The notes under the pieces: generated by a model
What the model was told of the DNA's origin: nothing
The model's database searches: none
Seen by the model: the letters and a program-made list of their open reading frames with translations, nothing else
From: Pseudarthrobacter sp. ATCC 49987
GTDB lineage: Bacteria > Actinomycetota > Actinomycetes > Actinomycetales > Micrococcaceae
Direction of reading: 5' to 3'
DNA: 64,000 bases
Assembly: GCF_009928425.1 (NCBI RefSeq)
Contig: NZ_JAABNS010000001.1
Span: 806,001 to 870,000, forward strand
Translations under genes and position numbers: made by a program
Shown here: positions 35,766-45,549 of the stretch, one piece after another
Layout: the number at the start of each line of letters is the position of its first letter
Position numbering within the stretch: the first letter of the stretch is position 1

Positions 35766-37301
35766 TCAGCCCACCAGCTCCAGCCGGACCTCGCGGGTGG
35801 TGATGTTGGCGGACACAATCCGGACCCGGACCTGGCTGCCGGGTTCCAGTTCGCCGGGGCACCGGGCAGTCACCGCAGGCTCGGCGATCTGCACGATCCC
35901 GGAGGGAACGCTTCCGTTGCCCGGTTTGGTGCCGGCGGCTCCGTTCCCGTTCGTTCCGTTGCCGGTCTTGCCATTCGCACTTTTCCCGTTGCCGGTCTTC
36001 CCATTGCGGGCCGGCTTGGAACCGGAGATCACGACGGCGTCGAACTCCTGGCCGACGTGGTTGACCAGCAGCGCCGCCTCGACGGTGTCGAGCGAGAGCC
36101 GCTCCAGCCTGGCGGCCAGCTGGTCGGAGCCCGCCATGATCGAGGGCAGGGACGGCAGGGCCTCGCGGGCCCAGGCAGGGACAGCCGTGCCGTTGCTGAG
36201 GGCCTCGCAGATGACCAGGACAAAACGGTCGACCAGGCGGCGCAGCGGGGCGGTGGAGTGGGCGTAGGCGGCACCGATGGCTGCCTGGATGGCGGCCCCG
36301 GGCACAGTTCCGTCGAAGGGCGTGTAGCCTGCGCCGCGGAACAGCATGCCGGCCGAATGCACGATCGCCAGCTGCTGCGGGTCCATGGGATCAAGGGTGC
36401 GCAGGTATTCGCCGTAACTCATTTCGCCGTCCCAGGGCTTGCCCAGGGCTCGGGTCTGGCGGTGGAAATGCGACAGCGAGGCTTCATCCGGCGCCGGCAT
36501 GGTGCGCAGGATGCCGACCTTGCCCTCCAGCATGATCCCCGCGGCGGCCATCCCGGTCATCAGCGAAATCTGGGCGTTCCAGTCCTCCACGGGCAGCGGC
36601 GGGGCAGCGACAATCCGGTAGCCGCCGTCGGGCAGCTGCTCGATTTCCTGTTCCGGCATATTCAGGCTCGCGCCGCCGCGGAGCCGTTCCAGCTCCACCC
36701 GCTTCATCCCGACTTCCCTGAGCAGCTGCAGCACAGGAGCGGCCGTGCCGGCGTCGAGCTCGGCCTGCACCCCCTGGTAACTGAGCTTCGCCCGGCTCCG
36801 GACGGTGGCGCGGCGGACCAGCACCGCGGACACCTCGGCGGCGTCGTCGAGCTCGAATTCCCACACAAACGCGGCACACCGCTGCCCGGCCAGGAGGCTT
36901 CCGGCTTCTTCGCTGATGACTTCCGGATGCAGCGGAATCCGGCCGTCCGGGGTGTAGTAGGTCTGGCCGCGGCGGCGGGTTTCGGCGTCGAGCGCCCCGC
37001 CGGGGACGACAAAGGACGGGACGTCGGCGATCGCGTAAAAGACCTTATAGCCCGCGCCGGCACGGTCGATGAAGAGGGCCTGGTCCAGGTCGGTGGAGGA
37101 CGCGGGATCGATGGTCACAAACTCAATGTGGGTGAAATCAAGCTCCGGCAGCTCGTGCCCGGCGACGGCCTCCTTGGCCTCCCGCAGGGCGTCCTCGGGG
37201 AACGGGCCCGGCAGTTCCAGCGTGGTGCGCAGCGCGTTGAGGGCCTGGGCAAGTTGGTTCTTCTGCTGGTGGATATTCGGGGTCAAGCGATGATGGGACA
37301 C
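35766..37301 (-). CDS. RNB-domain ribonuclease (RNase II/R family)
   Basis: This 3'-5' exoribonuclease-like protein has 511 residues and a GTG start. The RNB active-site segment is TIDPASSTDLDQALF: three of the four metal-binding Asp are present and the fourth is Gln, as I recall for other actinobacterial members. YAIADVPSFV and GQTYYTPDGRIPLHPEV also match. A low-complexity insert (NGKTGNGKSANGKTGNGTNG) near residue 450 precedes a beta-rich end (VRVRIVSANITTREVRLELV). The N-terminal cold-shock domains of RNase R are missing. Confidence 0.85.
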   Translation of the reverse strand: MSHHRLTPNIHQQKNQLAQALNALRTTLELPGPFPEDALREAKEAVAGHELPELDFTHIEFVTIDPASSTDLDQALFIDRAGAGYKVFYAIADVPSFVVPGGALDAETRRRGQTYYTPDGRIPLHPEVISEEAGSLLAGQRCAAFVWEFELDDAAEVSAVLVRRATVRSRAKLSYQGVQAELDAGTAAPVLQLLREVGMKRVELERLRGGASLNMPEQEIEQLPDGGYRIVAAPPLPVEDWNAQISLMTGMAAAGIMLEGKVGILRTMPAPDEASLSHFHRQTRALGKPWDGEMSYGEYLRTLDPMDPQQLAIVHSAGMLFRGAGYTPFDGTVPGAAIQAAIGAAYAHSTAPLRRLVDRFVLVICEALSNGTAVPAWAREALPSLPSIMAGSDQLAARLERLSLDTVEAALLVNHVGQEFDAVVISGSKPARNGKTGNGKSANGKTGNGTNGNGAAGTKPGNGSVPSGIVQIAEPAVTARCPGELEPGSQVRVRIVSANITTREVRLELVG

Positions 37302-37342
37302 GAAAATCAGATTAGCTTCAATTGCGCCATTAGTCTTGGATC

Positions 37343-38014
37343 ATGAGCACATCCCCGGCCGATCCCGCCCGTTACAACACCTTCCTGAGGGATCTGCTCG
37401 GCGTGATGGCTTACGGTGAGCTTTCCGCCTTCGAACGGCTCTCCTCCGATGCCCGGTATTCACCCACCCTGCACGACCGTGCGGTGCTGGCCCGGATCGC
37501 CGTGACCGAGTTCCAGCACTACGAACTCGTGAGCGCCAAACTCGACGCCATGGGCCTTGACCCGGAAGCTGCCATGGTTCCGTTTCAGCCGTCCGTGGAC
37601 CACTTCCACGAACGCACGCGTCCGGCGGACTGGTACGAATCCCTCATGAAGGCGTATGTGATCGACACCGTCTCCGCCGATTTCTACCGCGCCATTTCCC
37701 GCTACGTCGACGCCTCGACCCGTGCCCTGGTGGAGCAGATCCAGGCCGACGGGGAGGCCACCGCCGTGCTGCGGGACCGGCTCAGGACGGCCCTGGCCGA
37801 CGACCCGCGGCTGGCATCGCGGCTGGCGCTGTGGGCGAGGCGGCTGCTCGGCGAGGCCCTGACCCAGGCCCGGCGCGTGAGTTTCGAACATGCCTTCGTG
37901 GGCGGACTGATCGGCGCGGACGAGGAGCAGTCGAAGGAACTTGTCCGCGAGCTGATGCGGGAACTGGCGGCGAACCACTCACGCCGGATGACGCAGCTCG
38001 GCCTGGCCGGCTGA
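37343..38014 (+). CDS. Ferritin-like-fold protein, MiaE-like (tRNA hydroxylase family)
   Basis: The 223-residue, all-helical protein resembles the actinobacterial MiaE_2/ferritin-like family. Possible di-iron ligands are in AYGELSAFERL, TEFQHYELV and DTVSADFYRAI. MiaE hydroxylates ms2i6A37 in tRNA, but this branch is uncharacterised, and some members lack a full iron site. It is divergent from the RNB ribonuclease gene and near the DEAD helicase, an arrangement also seen in mycobacteria as far as I recall. Confidence 0.75.
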   Translation: MSTSPADPARYNTFLRDLLGVMAYGELSAFERLSSDARYSPTLHDRAVLARIAVTEFQHYELVSAKLDAMGLDPEAAMVPFQPSVDHFHERTRPADWYESLMKAYVIDTVSADFYRAISRYVDASTRALVEQIQADGEATAVLRDRLRTALADDPRLASRLALWARRLLGEALTQARRVSFEHAFVGGLIGADEEQSKELVRELMRELAANHSRRMTQLGLAG

Positions 38015-38028
38015 GCGGTCGGTCCGAC

Positions 38029-38760
38029 TCAGCTGTCCGCGGCGTCGAGTGCGGCGAGCAGGGCCCGGGCGGCGTCCGCGGGATCGTCGGCCTCGGTGAT
38101 GGCGCGGACCACCACGATCCTGTGTGCGCCCGCCGCCACCACCTGCTCCACATTTCCAAGGTCGATGCCGCCGATCGCGAACCAGGGCACCACGCCCGCG
38201 ACCTTGCCCGCGACCTTGCCCGCGACCTTGCCCGCGACCTTGCCCCCGGCGCTATGTGCCGCCCGGCGGATCGCGTCCGCCGCGTAACGCACCAGTTCGA
38301 GTCCGACGGCGGCTCGCCCCGGCTTCGTGGGGGTGGCCCACACCGGCCCGACACAGAAGTAGTCCAGGCCGTTGCGGCCGGGGGCGGCGGCAATGGCTGC
38401 GTCCACCTGCTCCGGGCTGTGGGTGGACAAACCGATCACGGTGTCCTTGCCGAGGAAGTCCCGGGCCGCCCCGAGGGGGATGTCCTTTTGCCCGATGTGG
38501 AACACCGGAGCCCCGGACAGCGAGGCGAGGTCCGCCCGGTCGTTGACGGCCCACAGCCGGCCGTGGCGGTGGGCTGCCTGATGCAGGACCTCCAGCAGTT
38601 CCAGCTCCTCGGCAGCCTCCAGCGTCTTGTCGCGCAGCTGGATGATGTCCACGCCGCCGGCAAATGCAGCGTCCACGAAGTCCGCAAAGTCGCCGCGGTC
38701 CCGGCGGGCGTCGGTGCAAAGGTAAAGGCGGGCGGTGGTGTGGACGGCATCCTGGCTCAT
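38029..38760 (-). CDS. thiE: Thiamine phosphate synthase, with an internal KVAG tandem repeat
   Basis: ThiE joins HMP-pyrophosphate and thiazole phosphate to make thiamine monophosphate. The 243-residue TIM-barrel protein shows [61 protein letters not shown] and [10 protein letters not shown]. Before the last motif it carries four consecutive VAGK repeats made by a perfect 12-base direct repeat. This lies in the loop between strand 7 and 8 of the barrel, where some length change may be tolerated. It is divergent from the TPP-controlled thiO operon. Confidence 0.92.
   Translation of the reverse strand: MSQDAVHTTARLYLCTDARRDRGDFADFVDAAFAGGVDIIQLRDKTLEAAEELELLEVLHQAAHRHGRLWAVNDRADLASLSGAPVFHIGQKDIPLGAARDFLGKDTVIGLSTHSPEQVDAAIAAAPGRNGLDYFCVGPVWATPTKPGRAAVGLELVRYAADAIRRAAHSAGGKVAGKVAGKVAGKVAGVVPWFAIGGIDLGNVEQVVAAGAHRIVVVRAITEADDPADAARALLAALDAADS
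38195..38242. repeat. Four perfect 12-base direct repeats inside thiE
   Basis: CCCGCGACCTTG is repeated four times without change. The period is a multiple of three, so the frame is kept and copy-number changes would add or remove four residues (VAGK). Confidence 0.97.
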
Positions 38761-38793
38761 GCTTCCAGCCTAGTTCCTCTAAACTGGGCCAAT

Positions 38794-38906
38794 ACCGCGG
38801 GAGCCTGCCGCGCCCGTCCACGCCCCTGGCGTCCGGCACCGGCAGGCTGAGAGGGCGTCAGAGCCGACCGCTTGACCTGATCCGGTTAGTACCGGCGTAG
38901 GGAAGG
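38794..38906 (+). promoter_or_regulatory. TPP riboswitch (THI element) upstream of thiOSG
   Basis: The conserved blocks of the thiamine pyrophosphate riboswitch are present: AGCCTGCC pairing with GGCAGGCT at 38841-38848, CTGAGAGG at 38847-38854, ACCTGATCCGG from 38875, and TACCGGCGTAGGGAAGG ending near 38905. The last block contains the Shine-Dalgarno GGAAGGA (38901-38907) of thiO, so TPP binding is expected to hide the ribosome site and block translation initiation. No intrinsic terminator is seen between it and thiO. Confidence 0.95.
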
Positions 38907-38914
38907 AACCTTTT

Positions 38915-40323
38915 ATGGGCAGCAGACTCGTCCCAGCCACGGCCTCAGTCACCGATGCGGCGGCCGCGGCCGCCGCGGATAACACCAAAACCCCCAAATG
39001 TTACGACGTTGCTGTGATTGGCGGCGGCGTTGTCGGCCACGGGATCGCCTGGGCGGCGCGGCGCTCGGGCCGTTCGGTGGCCCTGATTGACGACGCCCCC
39101 GGGAGCGGCGCCAGCTGGGCCGCCGCGGGCATGCTTGCCCCGGTGAGTGAACTCCACTACCAGGAGGAAGCCCTCCTGGAACTCATGCTTGAATCCTCCC
39201 GGCTCTGGCCGGCCTTCGCCGCCGGACTGGACGGTGCGGCCGCGGAAGACCCGCGAGACGGCGGCTCCGGGACGGGATACCTCACGACGCCGACCCTCGC
39301 CGTGGGTGCCGACGCCGCCGACCGCCGGGCGCTCGCGGACCTGCGCACCGTCCAGCAGGCTGCCGGCCTCGCCGTCGAACCGCTGATCGTCCGTGCGGCG
39401 CGCATCCGTGAACCCCTGCTGAGCCCGGGCATCTCCTGCGCCTTCGACATTCCCGCCGACCACCAGGTGGACCCCCGCCGTCTGCTCGCCCGGATCGGGG
39501 AACTGCTGGCCGCGGACGGCCGCTGCGACACCATCGCCCGGCGCGCTGCCGGGCTGCTCTGGGAGGACGGGCGGGTGGCTGGCGCCAGCCTCGCCGGCGG
39601 CGGTTCTGTCCGGGCCACGGAAACCATTGTGGCCAACGGCCTCGGCGCCGCCGCGCTTGAGGGACTGCCGGCGGGGCTCCGGCTGCCGCTGCGGCCGGTC
39701 CACGGTGACATCCTCCGGCTCCGGGTGCCGGAGAAACTGCGCCCGCTGCTCACCTCCACGGTGCGCGGACTGGTGCGCGGGGTGCCCGTCTACATCGTCC
39801 CCCGGCAGGACGGCACGGTGGTGATCGGTGCCACCCAGCGGGAGGACGCCCTCGGTGAAGACCTCCGGGACGCTGCCCCGCCGGCCGCCCCGACAGCCGG
39901 CACGCCGGCCGGTGCCGCTGTGTCCGCCGGCGGCGTCTACCAGCTGCTGCGCGATGCGCAGCAGCTGGTCCCCGCCGTCGCCGAACTGGAATTGCTCGAG
40001 GCCACCGCCCGGGCCCGGCCGGGGACCCCGGACAACGCGCCGCTGCTGGGCCGGGTGGCGGAACCGGGAAGTTCGGCAGGCATCGCGGGCCTGATCATCG
40101 CCACCGGCTTCTTCCGGCACGGAATCCTGCTCACGCCCGCCGCCGCAGAGATCTGCCGCGGACTGCTGGACGGCGTCGCGGATCCCCGCTGGGCCCACTT
40201 CCGGCCCGACAGATTCAGCACCGGCACACAGTCCGCCGGACCTGCTGCCGACGGTCCGCACACCACATTCCCCCGGAACACCAACACCCGGAACACCAAC
40301 CCTGAGCACAACAAGGAAACGGT

Positions 40324-40327
<4 letters not shown>
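38915..40327 (+). CDS. thiO: Glycine oxidase / FAD-dependent thiamine biosynthesis oxidase
   Basis: ThiO oxidises glycine to dehydroglycine for the thiazole ring. The 470-residue FAD enzyme has an N-terminal dinucleotide motif (AVIGGGVVGHGIAWAARRSG), the DAO-family segment GASWAAAGMLAP, HGDILRLR and a C-terminal RPGTPDNAPLLGR with ATGFFRHGILLTPAAA. The C-terminal 40 residues are Thr/Asn-rich and include TRNTNPEHN. It starts seven bases after the riboswitch ribosome site and overlaps thiS by four bases. Confidence 0.93.
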
Positions 40328-41399
<1,072 letters not shown>

Positions 41400-41414
41400 G
41401 CAAAGGAGCCTGCC

Positions 41415-41744
41415 ATGGCAGCCGCAGATGATGTCCTCACCGAGGCCCAAATTGACGAGGCCCTGGCGGAACTGCCCGGCTGGAGATGCCGGTCCGGTGG
41501 ACTCGTCACGGTCTGCAAAGCCCCGACAGCCGCCGCAGCGCTGGAACTGATCGCCGCCGTCGGACGCCTGGCGGAAGAGCAGAACCACCACCCGGACCTG
41601 GACTGGCGCTACCGGAGGGTCTTCCTGCGGTACAGCTCGCACGACGCCGGGGACAGGGTCACGCGGCGGGACGTCGCGGCCGCTGCAGCCGCCGGTGCGG
41701 CAGCCGCCGGGATCGGCGCCACCGCGGAACCTCCGCCTCAGTAG
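41415..41744 (+). CDS. Pterin-4a-carbinolamine dehydratase
   Basis: The 109-residue PCD/DCoH-like protein has the active-site motif EEQNHHPDLDW. It recycles 4a-hydroxytetrahydropterin; in bacteria without phenylalanine hydroxylase nearby it may serve another pterin reaction. It follows thiG by 15 bases with GGAGCC-type ribosome site (AAAGGAG) and may be part of the same transcript. The Ala-rich tail (AAAAAAAGAAAAGIG-like) is poorly conserved. Confidence 0.88.
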   Translation: MAAADDVLTEAQIDEALAELPGWRCRSGGLVTVCKAPTAAAALELIAAVGRLAEEQNHHPDLDWRYRRVFLRYSSHDAGDRVTRRDVAAAAAAGAAAAGIGATAEPPPQ

Positions 41745-41817
41745 GTCCGAGTCCGGTCACGTGCCGGAGGAAGCGGCGGCGGCGGCGGGGGCCTAAATGA
41801 CCGGGGCGTTAACGAAC

Positions 41818-41850
41818 CGTGACCACGCACCCGGCTGGGTGGTGGTCACG
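41818..41850. terminator. Hairpin after the pterin dehydratase gene
   Basis: CGTGACCACGCACC and GGGTGGTGGTCACG form a stem with one mismatch region around a short loop, between convergent genes. No T-run follows. Confidence 0.65.
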
Positions 41851-41876
41851 GATGCAGCGCCCGCCGGGGGAAGCTG

Positions 41877-42179
41877 TCAGTAGCGCAGGATGGTGGTCAG
41901 CCGTGCTGTGTCGCGGCTGGTGCGGTTCCTGCCCAGGTACAGGACGGCCGCGACGGCGGCGGCCGCGCCGAGGACGATGGGCAGCACCCACGGAATCCAG
42001 GTCAGTCCGGGCTGGTAGCCCAGCCCTGCGGCGATGAAGATGATCCAGCTCAACATCCCGACCGTGAGCGACACCCCTGCCGGCACCGCGATGCCATATT
42101 TGGCGTGCCGCTTGTCATTGGCCCACACCACAAAGCCCGCGGCCACGGTTGCCAGGGCAACAACAATCAGGGAAAGCAT
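41877..42179 (-). CDS. Small membrane protein, unknown function
   Basis: This is a 100-residue protein with three predicted membrane helices (residues 3-19, 32-52 and 62-83) and a basic C-terminal tail (RNRTSRDTARLTTILRY). I do not recognise a family. It lies on the same strand as the DUF3107 gene, 69 bases away. Confidence 0.65.
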   Translation of the reverse strand: MLSLIVVALATVAAGFVVWANDKRHAKYGIAVPAGVSLTVGMLSWIIFIAAGLGYQPGLTWIPWVLPIVLGAAAAVAAVLYLGRNRTSRDTARLTTILRY

Positions 42180-42248
42180 GTTCGGACTCCTTGCGGATCT
42201 GGGGGACCGGTCAGCAGCGCTGCCGCCAGGGACAGCTGCGGACGGTGA

Positions 42249-42473
42249 TTAGAGCGCGCCGAAACCGACGCGGCGTACTTCCTCGGCGCCGATTTCGACA
42301 TAGCCCAGGACGTTGGCGGGAATGATGATCTGGCGGCCTTTTTCGTCCGTTAGCCGCAGCTCCGTGCCCTTCGCGATGGCCTCGCCGACCACCTTGGCCA
42401 CGGCGTCGGCCTCCTGGGACGATTCCAGGACAATTTCGCGGCCGATGTTCTGAATGCCGATCTTTACTTCCAC
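42249..42473 (-). CDS. DUF3107 family small protein
   Basis: The 74-residue product (MEVKIGIQNIGREIVLESSQ...GYVEIGAEEVRRVGFG) matches the conserved actinobacterial family DUF3107, usually next to a TetR regulator or a DEAD helicase. Its function is unknown. Here the TetR gene lies 53 bases upstream on the same strand. Confidence 0.9.
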   Translation of the reverse strand: MEVKIGIQNIGREIVLESSQEADAVAKVVGEAIAKGTELRLTDEKGRQIIIPANVLGYVEIGAEEVRRVGFGAL

Positions 42474-42526
42474 TGCAAGGCCTCCCAGCCAATCAAAGTT
42501 CTTTGGGTGTTATCTCTATTTGTAGT

Positions 42527-43192
42527 CTAGGTTTCCTTGGGGAAGCGGGAGATTCCGCGCCAAGCTAAACGGTAGATCAGATCGCTCGCCACATCGAGGT
42601 CAAGATTGCCGTCGGTTTCGAGCCAGTACCGGGCGCTGACCTGCGCCATTCCGGCGAGACCGCGGCCCAGCAACTGGGACTCCAGCTCGGGCAGCTTGGT
42701 GTCCTCTGCGATGACACGGGCGACGGCATCGGCGAAGGTCTTGTTGAACGCTTCCAGCCGGGCGCTGACGTCGGCGTCATTGACGAGGTCGGACTCGAAG
42801 ACGAGGCGGTGGGCCTGGTCGTCGCTGGCGATGAAGCGGAAGTAGGCCCGCATGACAGCCTGGACTCGCTCATCGTTGTCCGTCGTTGAGTTGAGGGCCC
42901 CCAGCAGCAGCCCGATCAGTTTGCTCAGCTGGCTGTCCAGCAGGGCCAGGTACAGCTCGCGTTTGGACGGGAAGTGCTGGTACAGCACGGGCTTGCTGAC
43001 GTGTGCGGTCTCGGCGATTTCGTCCATCGCGGCGCCGTGGTAGCCGTTGGCAACGAAGACTTCCTGGGCGGCCGCCAGCAGCTGCGCCCGGCGTTCATCG
43101 CGGGGAAGCCGCGCCGATCGTTGTCCGCTTCGTGCCGGGACGTCCGGTGACTTTCCGGCATGACCCCGCTCAACCGGTGCCTGATGAACCAC
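42527..43192 (-). CDS. TetR-family transcriptional regulator
   Basis: The 221-residue regulator has a clear N-terminal helix-turn-helix (RRAQLLAAAQEVFVANGYHGAAMDEIAETAHVSKPVLYQHFPSKRELY, residues about 34-80) and a helical effector domain. GTG 43192 with AAGAAGG six bases upstream is the likely start; the open frame extends more than 1.2 kb further upstream across the opposite strand of moeB but that part is not a gene. It is divergent from moeB and could control it or the DUF3107 gene. Confidence 0.88.
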   Translation of the reverse strand: MVHQAPVERGHAGKSPDVPARSGQRSARLPRDERRAQLLAAAQEVFVANGYHGAAMDEIAETAHVSKPVLYQHFPSKRELYLALLDSQLSKLIGLLLGALNSTTDNDERVQAVMRAYFRFIASDDQAHRLVFESDLVNDADVSARLEAFNKTFADAVARVIAEDTKLPELESQLLGRGLAGMAQVSARYWLETDGNLDLDVASDLIYRLAWRGISRFPKET

Positions 43193-43276
43193 TGTCGGCC
43201 TTCTTTCGCTTGCTGTTACGTCCACTTTACGTGCCGGTAATATGACCTGACGGCATCTTCGGGCATAGATTGAAGT

Positions 43277-44497
43277 ATGGCTTCCAAGTTCACTCCCAAT
43301 GCAGCGTCCGCAGGCACGGAAAAGGTATCCGGAACGCCAGGTCCGCTGGTGGAACCGGCCGACGGCCTGAGCCCGGACGAGGTGGAACGCTACTCCCGGC
43401 ACCTGATCATTCCGGAAATCGGCGCAATCGGTCAGCGCCGCCTGAAGAACGCCAGGGTCCTCGTGATCGGCGCCGGCGGCCTGGGCTCGCCCGCGCTGCT
43501 CTATCTGGCCGCCGCGGGCGTCGGCACCCTGGGAATCGTCGACGACGACACCGTGGACCTGAGCAACCTTCAGCGCCAGGTGATCCACGGCGTGGCGGAT
43601 GTGGGCCGGCCCAAGATCGAGTCCGCCCGCGACGCCATTGCCGCCCTGAATCCGCTCGTGGAGGTCCGGCTGCACAATGTCCGGCTTGACGCCTCCAACG
43701 CCCTGGAACTCTTTGCCGGCTACGACCTCGTCCTCGACGGCGCCGACAACTTCGCCACCCGCTACCTCGTTAATGACGCCGCGGCGATCCTCGGCAAGCC
43801 CTACATCTGGGGTTCGATCTTCCGCTTCGACGGGCAGGTCAGCGTCTTCTGGGAGCAGTTCGGCCCCACGTACCGGGACCTGTATCCCGAGGCGCCGCCC
43901 GCGGGTTCCGTGCCGTCCTGCGGCGAGGGCGGCGTGTTCGGCATGCTCTGCGCCGCCGTCGGTTCGCTCATGGTGACGGAGGCCGTCAAGCTCATCACCG
44001 GCGTCGGGCGTTCCCTCTTGGGCCGGGTGGCGCTCTTCGACGCACTGGGCGGGTCTTGGCGCGAAATCAAGGTCTCCCGTGATCCCGAGGCGGAGCGGAT
44101 CACAGAACTGACCGACTACGAGGCTTTTTGCGGCATCACCCCCGCCTCCGACGCGGGCACCGAACATACCGTGACCGCCACGCAGCTGGCGACCATGCTG
44201 GCCTCCCGGACGGCCGGGCTCAAGGATTTCCAGCTGGTGGATGTGCGGGAGACAGGGGAATACGAGATCGTCCGGATCGACGGGGCGGTGCTGATCCCGC
44301 AGGGCCGGATCCTGGCCGGCGAGGCCTGGCAGGAGCTGCCGCAGGACATGGACATCGTGTTCCACTGCAAGGCCGGGACCCGGTCCGCGGCCGTTCTCGC
44401 CGCTGCCCGGGCCGCCGGCTATGAGCGCGTCAGCCACCTCGACGGCGGAATCCTGGCCTGGGTGCGCGACGTAGAGCCCGGAAAACCGGTCTACTGA
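43277..44497 (+). CDS. moeB: MoeB/MoeZ-type adenylyltransferase-sulfurtransferase with C-terminal rhodanese domain
   Basis: This E1-like enzyme adenylates a ubiquitin-like sulfur carrier and passes sulfur from its rhodanese domain. The 406 residues hold the ThiF-fold nucleotide motif (VLVIGAGGLGSPALLYLAAA, about residue 66), DLSNLQRQ, the SCGEGGVFG segment with a likely catalytic Cys, and a rhodanese domain from about residue 295 with active-site loop HCKAGTRS (C about 363). It probably serves MoaD, and may also charge ThiS encoded 3 kb away, because no separate thiF is seen here. Confidence 0.9.
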   Translation: MASKFTPNAASAGTEKVSGTPGPLVEPADGLSPDEVERYSRHLIIPEIGAIGQRRLKNARVLVIGAGGLGSPALLYLAAAGVGTLGIVDDDTVDLSNLQRQVIHGVADVGRPKIESARDAIAALNPLVEVRLHNVRLDASNALELFAGYDLVLDGADNFATRYLVNDAAAILGKPYIWGSIFRFDGQVSVFWEQFGPTYRDLYPEAPPAGSVPSCGEGGVFGMLCAAVGSLMVTEAVKLITGVGRSLLGRVALFDALGGSWREIKVSRDPEAERITELTDYEAFCGITPASDAGTEHTVTATQLATMLASRTAGLKDFQLVDVRETGEYEIVRIDGAVLIPQGRILAGEAWQELPQDMDIVFHCKAGTRSAAVLAAARAAGYERVSHLDGGILAWVRDVEPGKPVY

Positions 44498-44538
44498 CCG
44501 TCGTAGCGTGAAATGAACCCGTCTGGAAGGCCAGTGAC

Positions 44539-45549
44539 ATGAGCGTCACCCCGCAGCACAAAATCGGCTCCGGTTTCGGGCGGGACTCAACGGCGGCTGA
44601 GGTCGTTGCCGGGATCGACCTGCACGGGAAGACCGCCATCGTCACCGGCGGCTACTCCGGACTGGGCCTGGAAACCGTCCGGGCCCTGGCGTCAGCGGGC
44701 GCCGCGGTGGTGGTGCCGGCCCGGCGGCCGGAACATGCCCGCGAGGTACTGGCGGAGGCCGGCGTCCCCTCCGGGACAGGCGCCGGAGAAGTCAGCGTCG
44801 CCGCGCTTGACCTGGCCGACCAGTCCAGTGTCAAGGAGTTTGCGGCCGGCTTCCTGGCTTCCGATTTCCTTGGCGGGAGCGGCAGCCTGGACATCCTCAT
44901 CAACAACGCCGCGATCATGGCCAGCCCCGAACGCCGTGTGGGTCCGGGCTGGGAGTCGCAGTTCGCCACCAACCACCTGGGTCACTTTGCCCTCACCAAC
45001 CTGCTCTGGCCCTCGCTGGCTGCCGGTTCCGGGGCCCGGGTCGTGTCGCTGTCCTCCACCGGGCACAAGCTCTCGCCGATCCGCTTCGAGGACATCAACT
45101 TCGAGACCGGCTATGACAAATGGCGGGCGTACGGGCAGGCCAAGACGGCCAACTCGTTGTTCGCCGTGCAGCTTGACGCGCTCGGCAGGGACTCCGGGGT
45201 GCGCGCCTTCGCGGTGCATCCGGGAGGGATCATGACGGAACTGCAGCGCCACCTGCCCAGGGAAGAAATGATCGCCGCCGGCTGGATGGATGAGGCCGGC
45301 AACGTCGACGCGCGGTTCAAGACCCCCGCCCAGGGTGCGGCGACTTCCGTGTGGGCGGTGACGTCTCCGGCGCTCACGGGAATGGGCGGCGTCTACTGCG
45401 AGGACTGCGACGTCGCTGAGCCCACCGTAGTGGGCTCGCCGGAGGCGCGGATCCGGGGCGTTGACGCCCACGCGGTGGACCGCGCTGATGCCGCCAGGCT
45501 GTGGACGCTGTCCGCTGAGCTGACGGGAATCAACGCCTTCGCCGGCTAG
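44539..45549 (+). CDS. Short-chain dehydrogenase/reductase (retinol-dehydrogenase-like)
   Basis: The 336-residue NAD(P)-dependent oxidoreductase has TGGYSGLGLETVRAL at the cofactor site, NNAAIM, the catalytic SLSSTGHKLSP serine and YGQAKTANSLFA (Tyr-x3-Lys). Length and HPGGIMTELQRHL are typical of the extended classical group near retinol/protochlorophyllide reductases. Substrate unknown. It starts 41 bases after moeB and its stop overlaps the convergent HNH gene by four bases. Confidence 0.88.
   Translation: MSVTPQHKIGSGFGRDSTAAEVVAGIDLHGKTAIVTGGYSGLGLETVRALASAGAAVVVPARRPEHAREVLAEAGVPSGTGAGEVSVAALDLADQSSVKEFAAGFLASDFLGGSGSLDILINNAAIMASPERRVGPGWESQFATNHLGHFALTNLLWPSLAAGSGARVVSLSSTGHKLSPIRFEDINFETGYDKWRAYGQAKTANSLFAVQLDALGRDSGVRAFAVHPGGIMTELQRHLPREEMIAAGWMDEAGNVDARFKTPAQGAATSVWAVTSPALTGMGGVYCEDCDVAEPTVVGSPEARIRGVDAHAVDRADAARLWTLSAELTGINAFAG

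Noticed and set aside
35940..36005. Repeated GGTCTTGCCATT-like DNA as an intergenic repeat
   Set aside because: It is coding sequence for the NGKTGNGK insert of the RNB ribonuclease and stays in frame.
43193..44437. N-terminal 415 codons extending the TetR gene
   Set aside because: They run antisense to moeB, with no similarity to any domain; a GTG with a good ribosome site at 43192 starts the real regulator.
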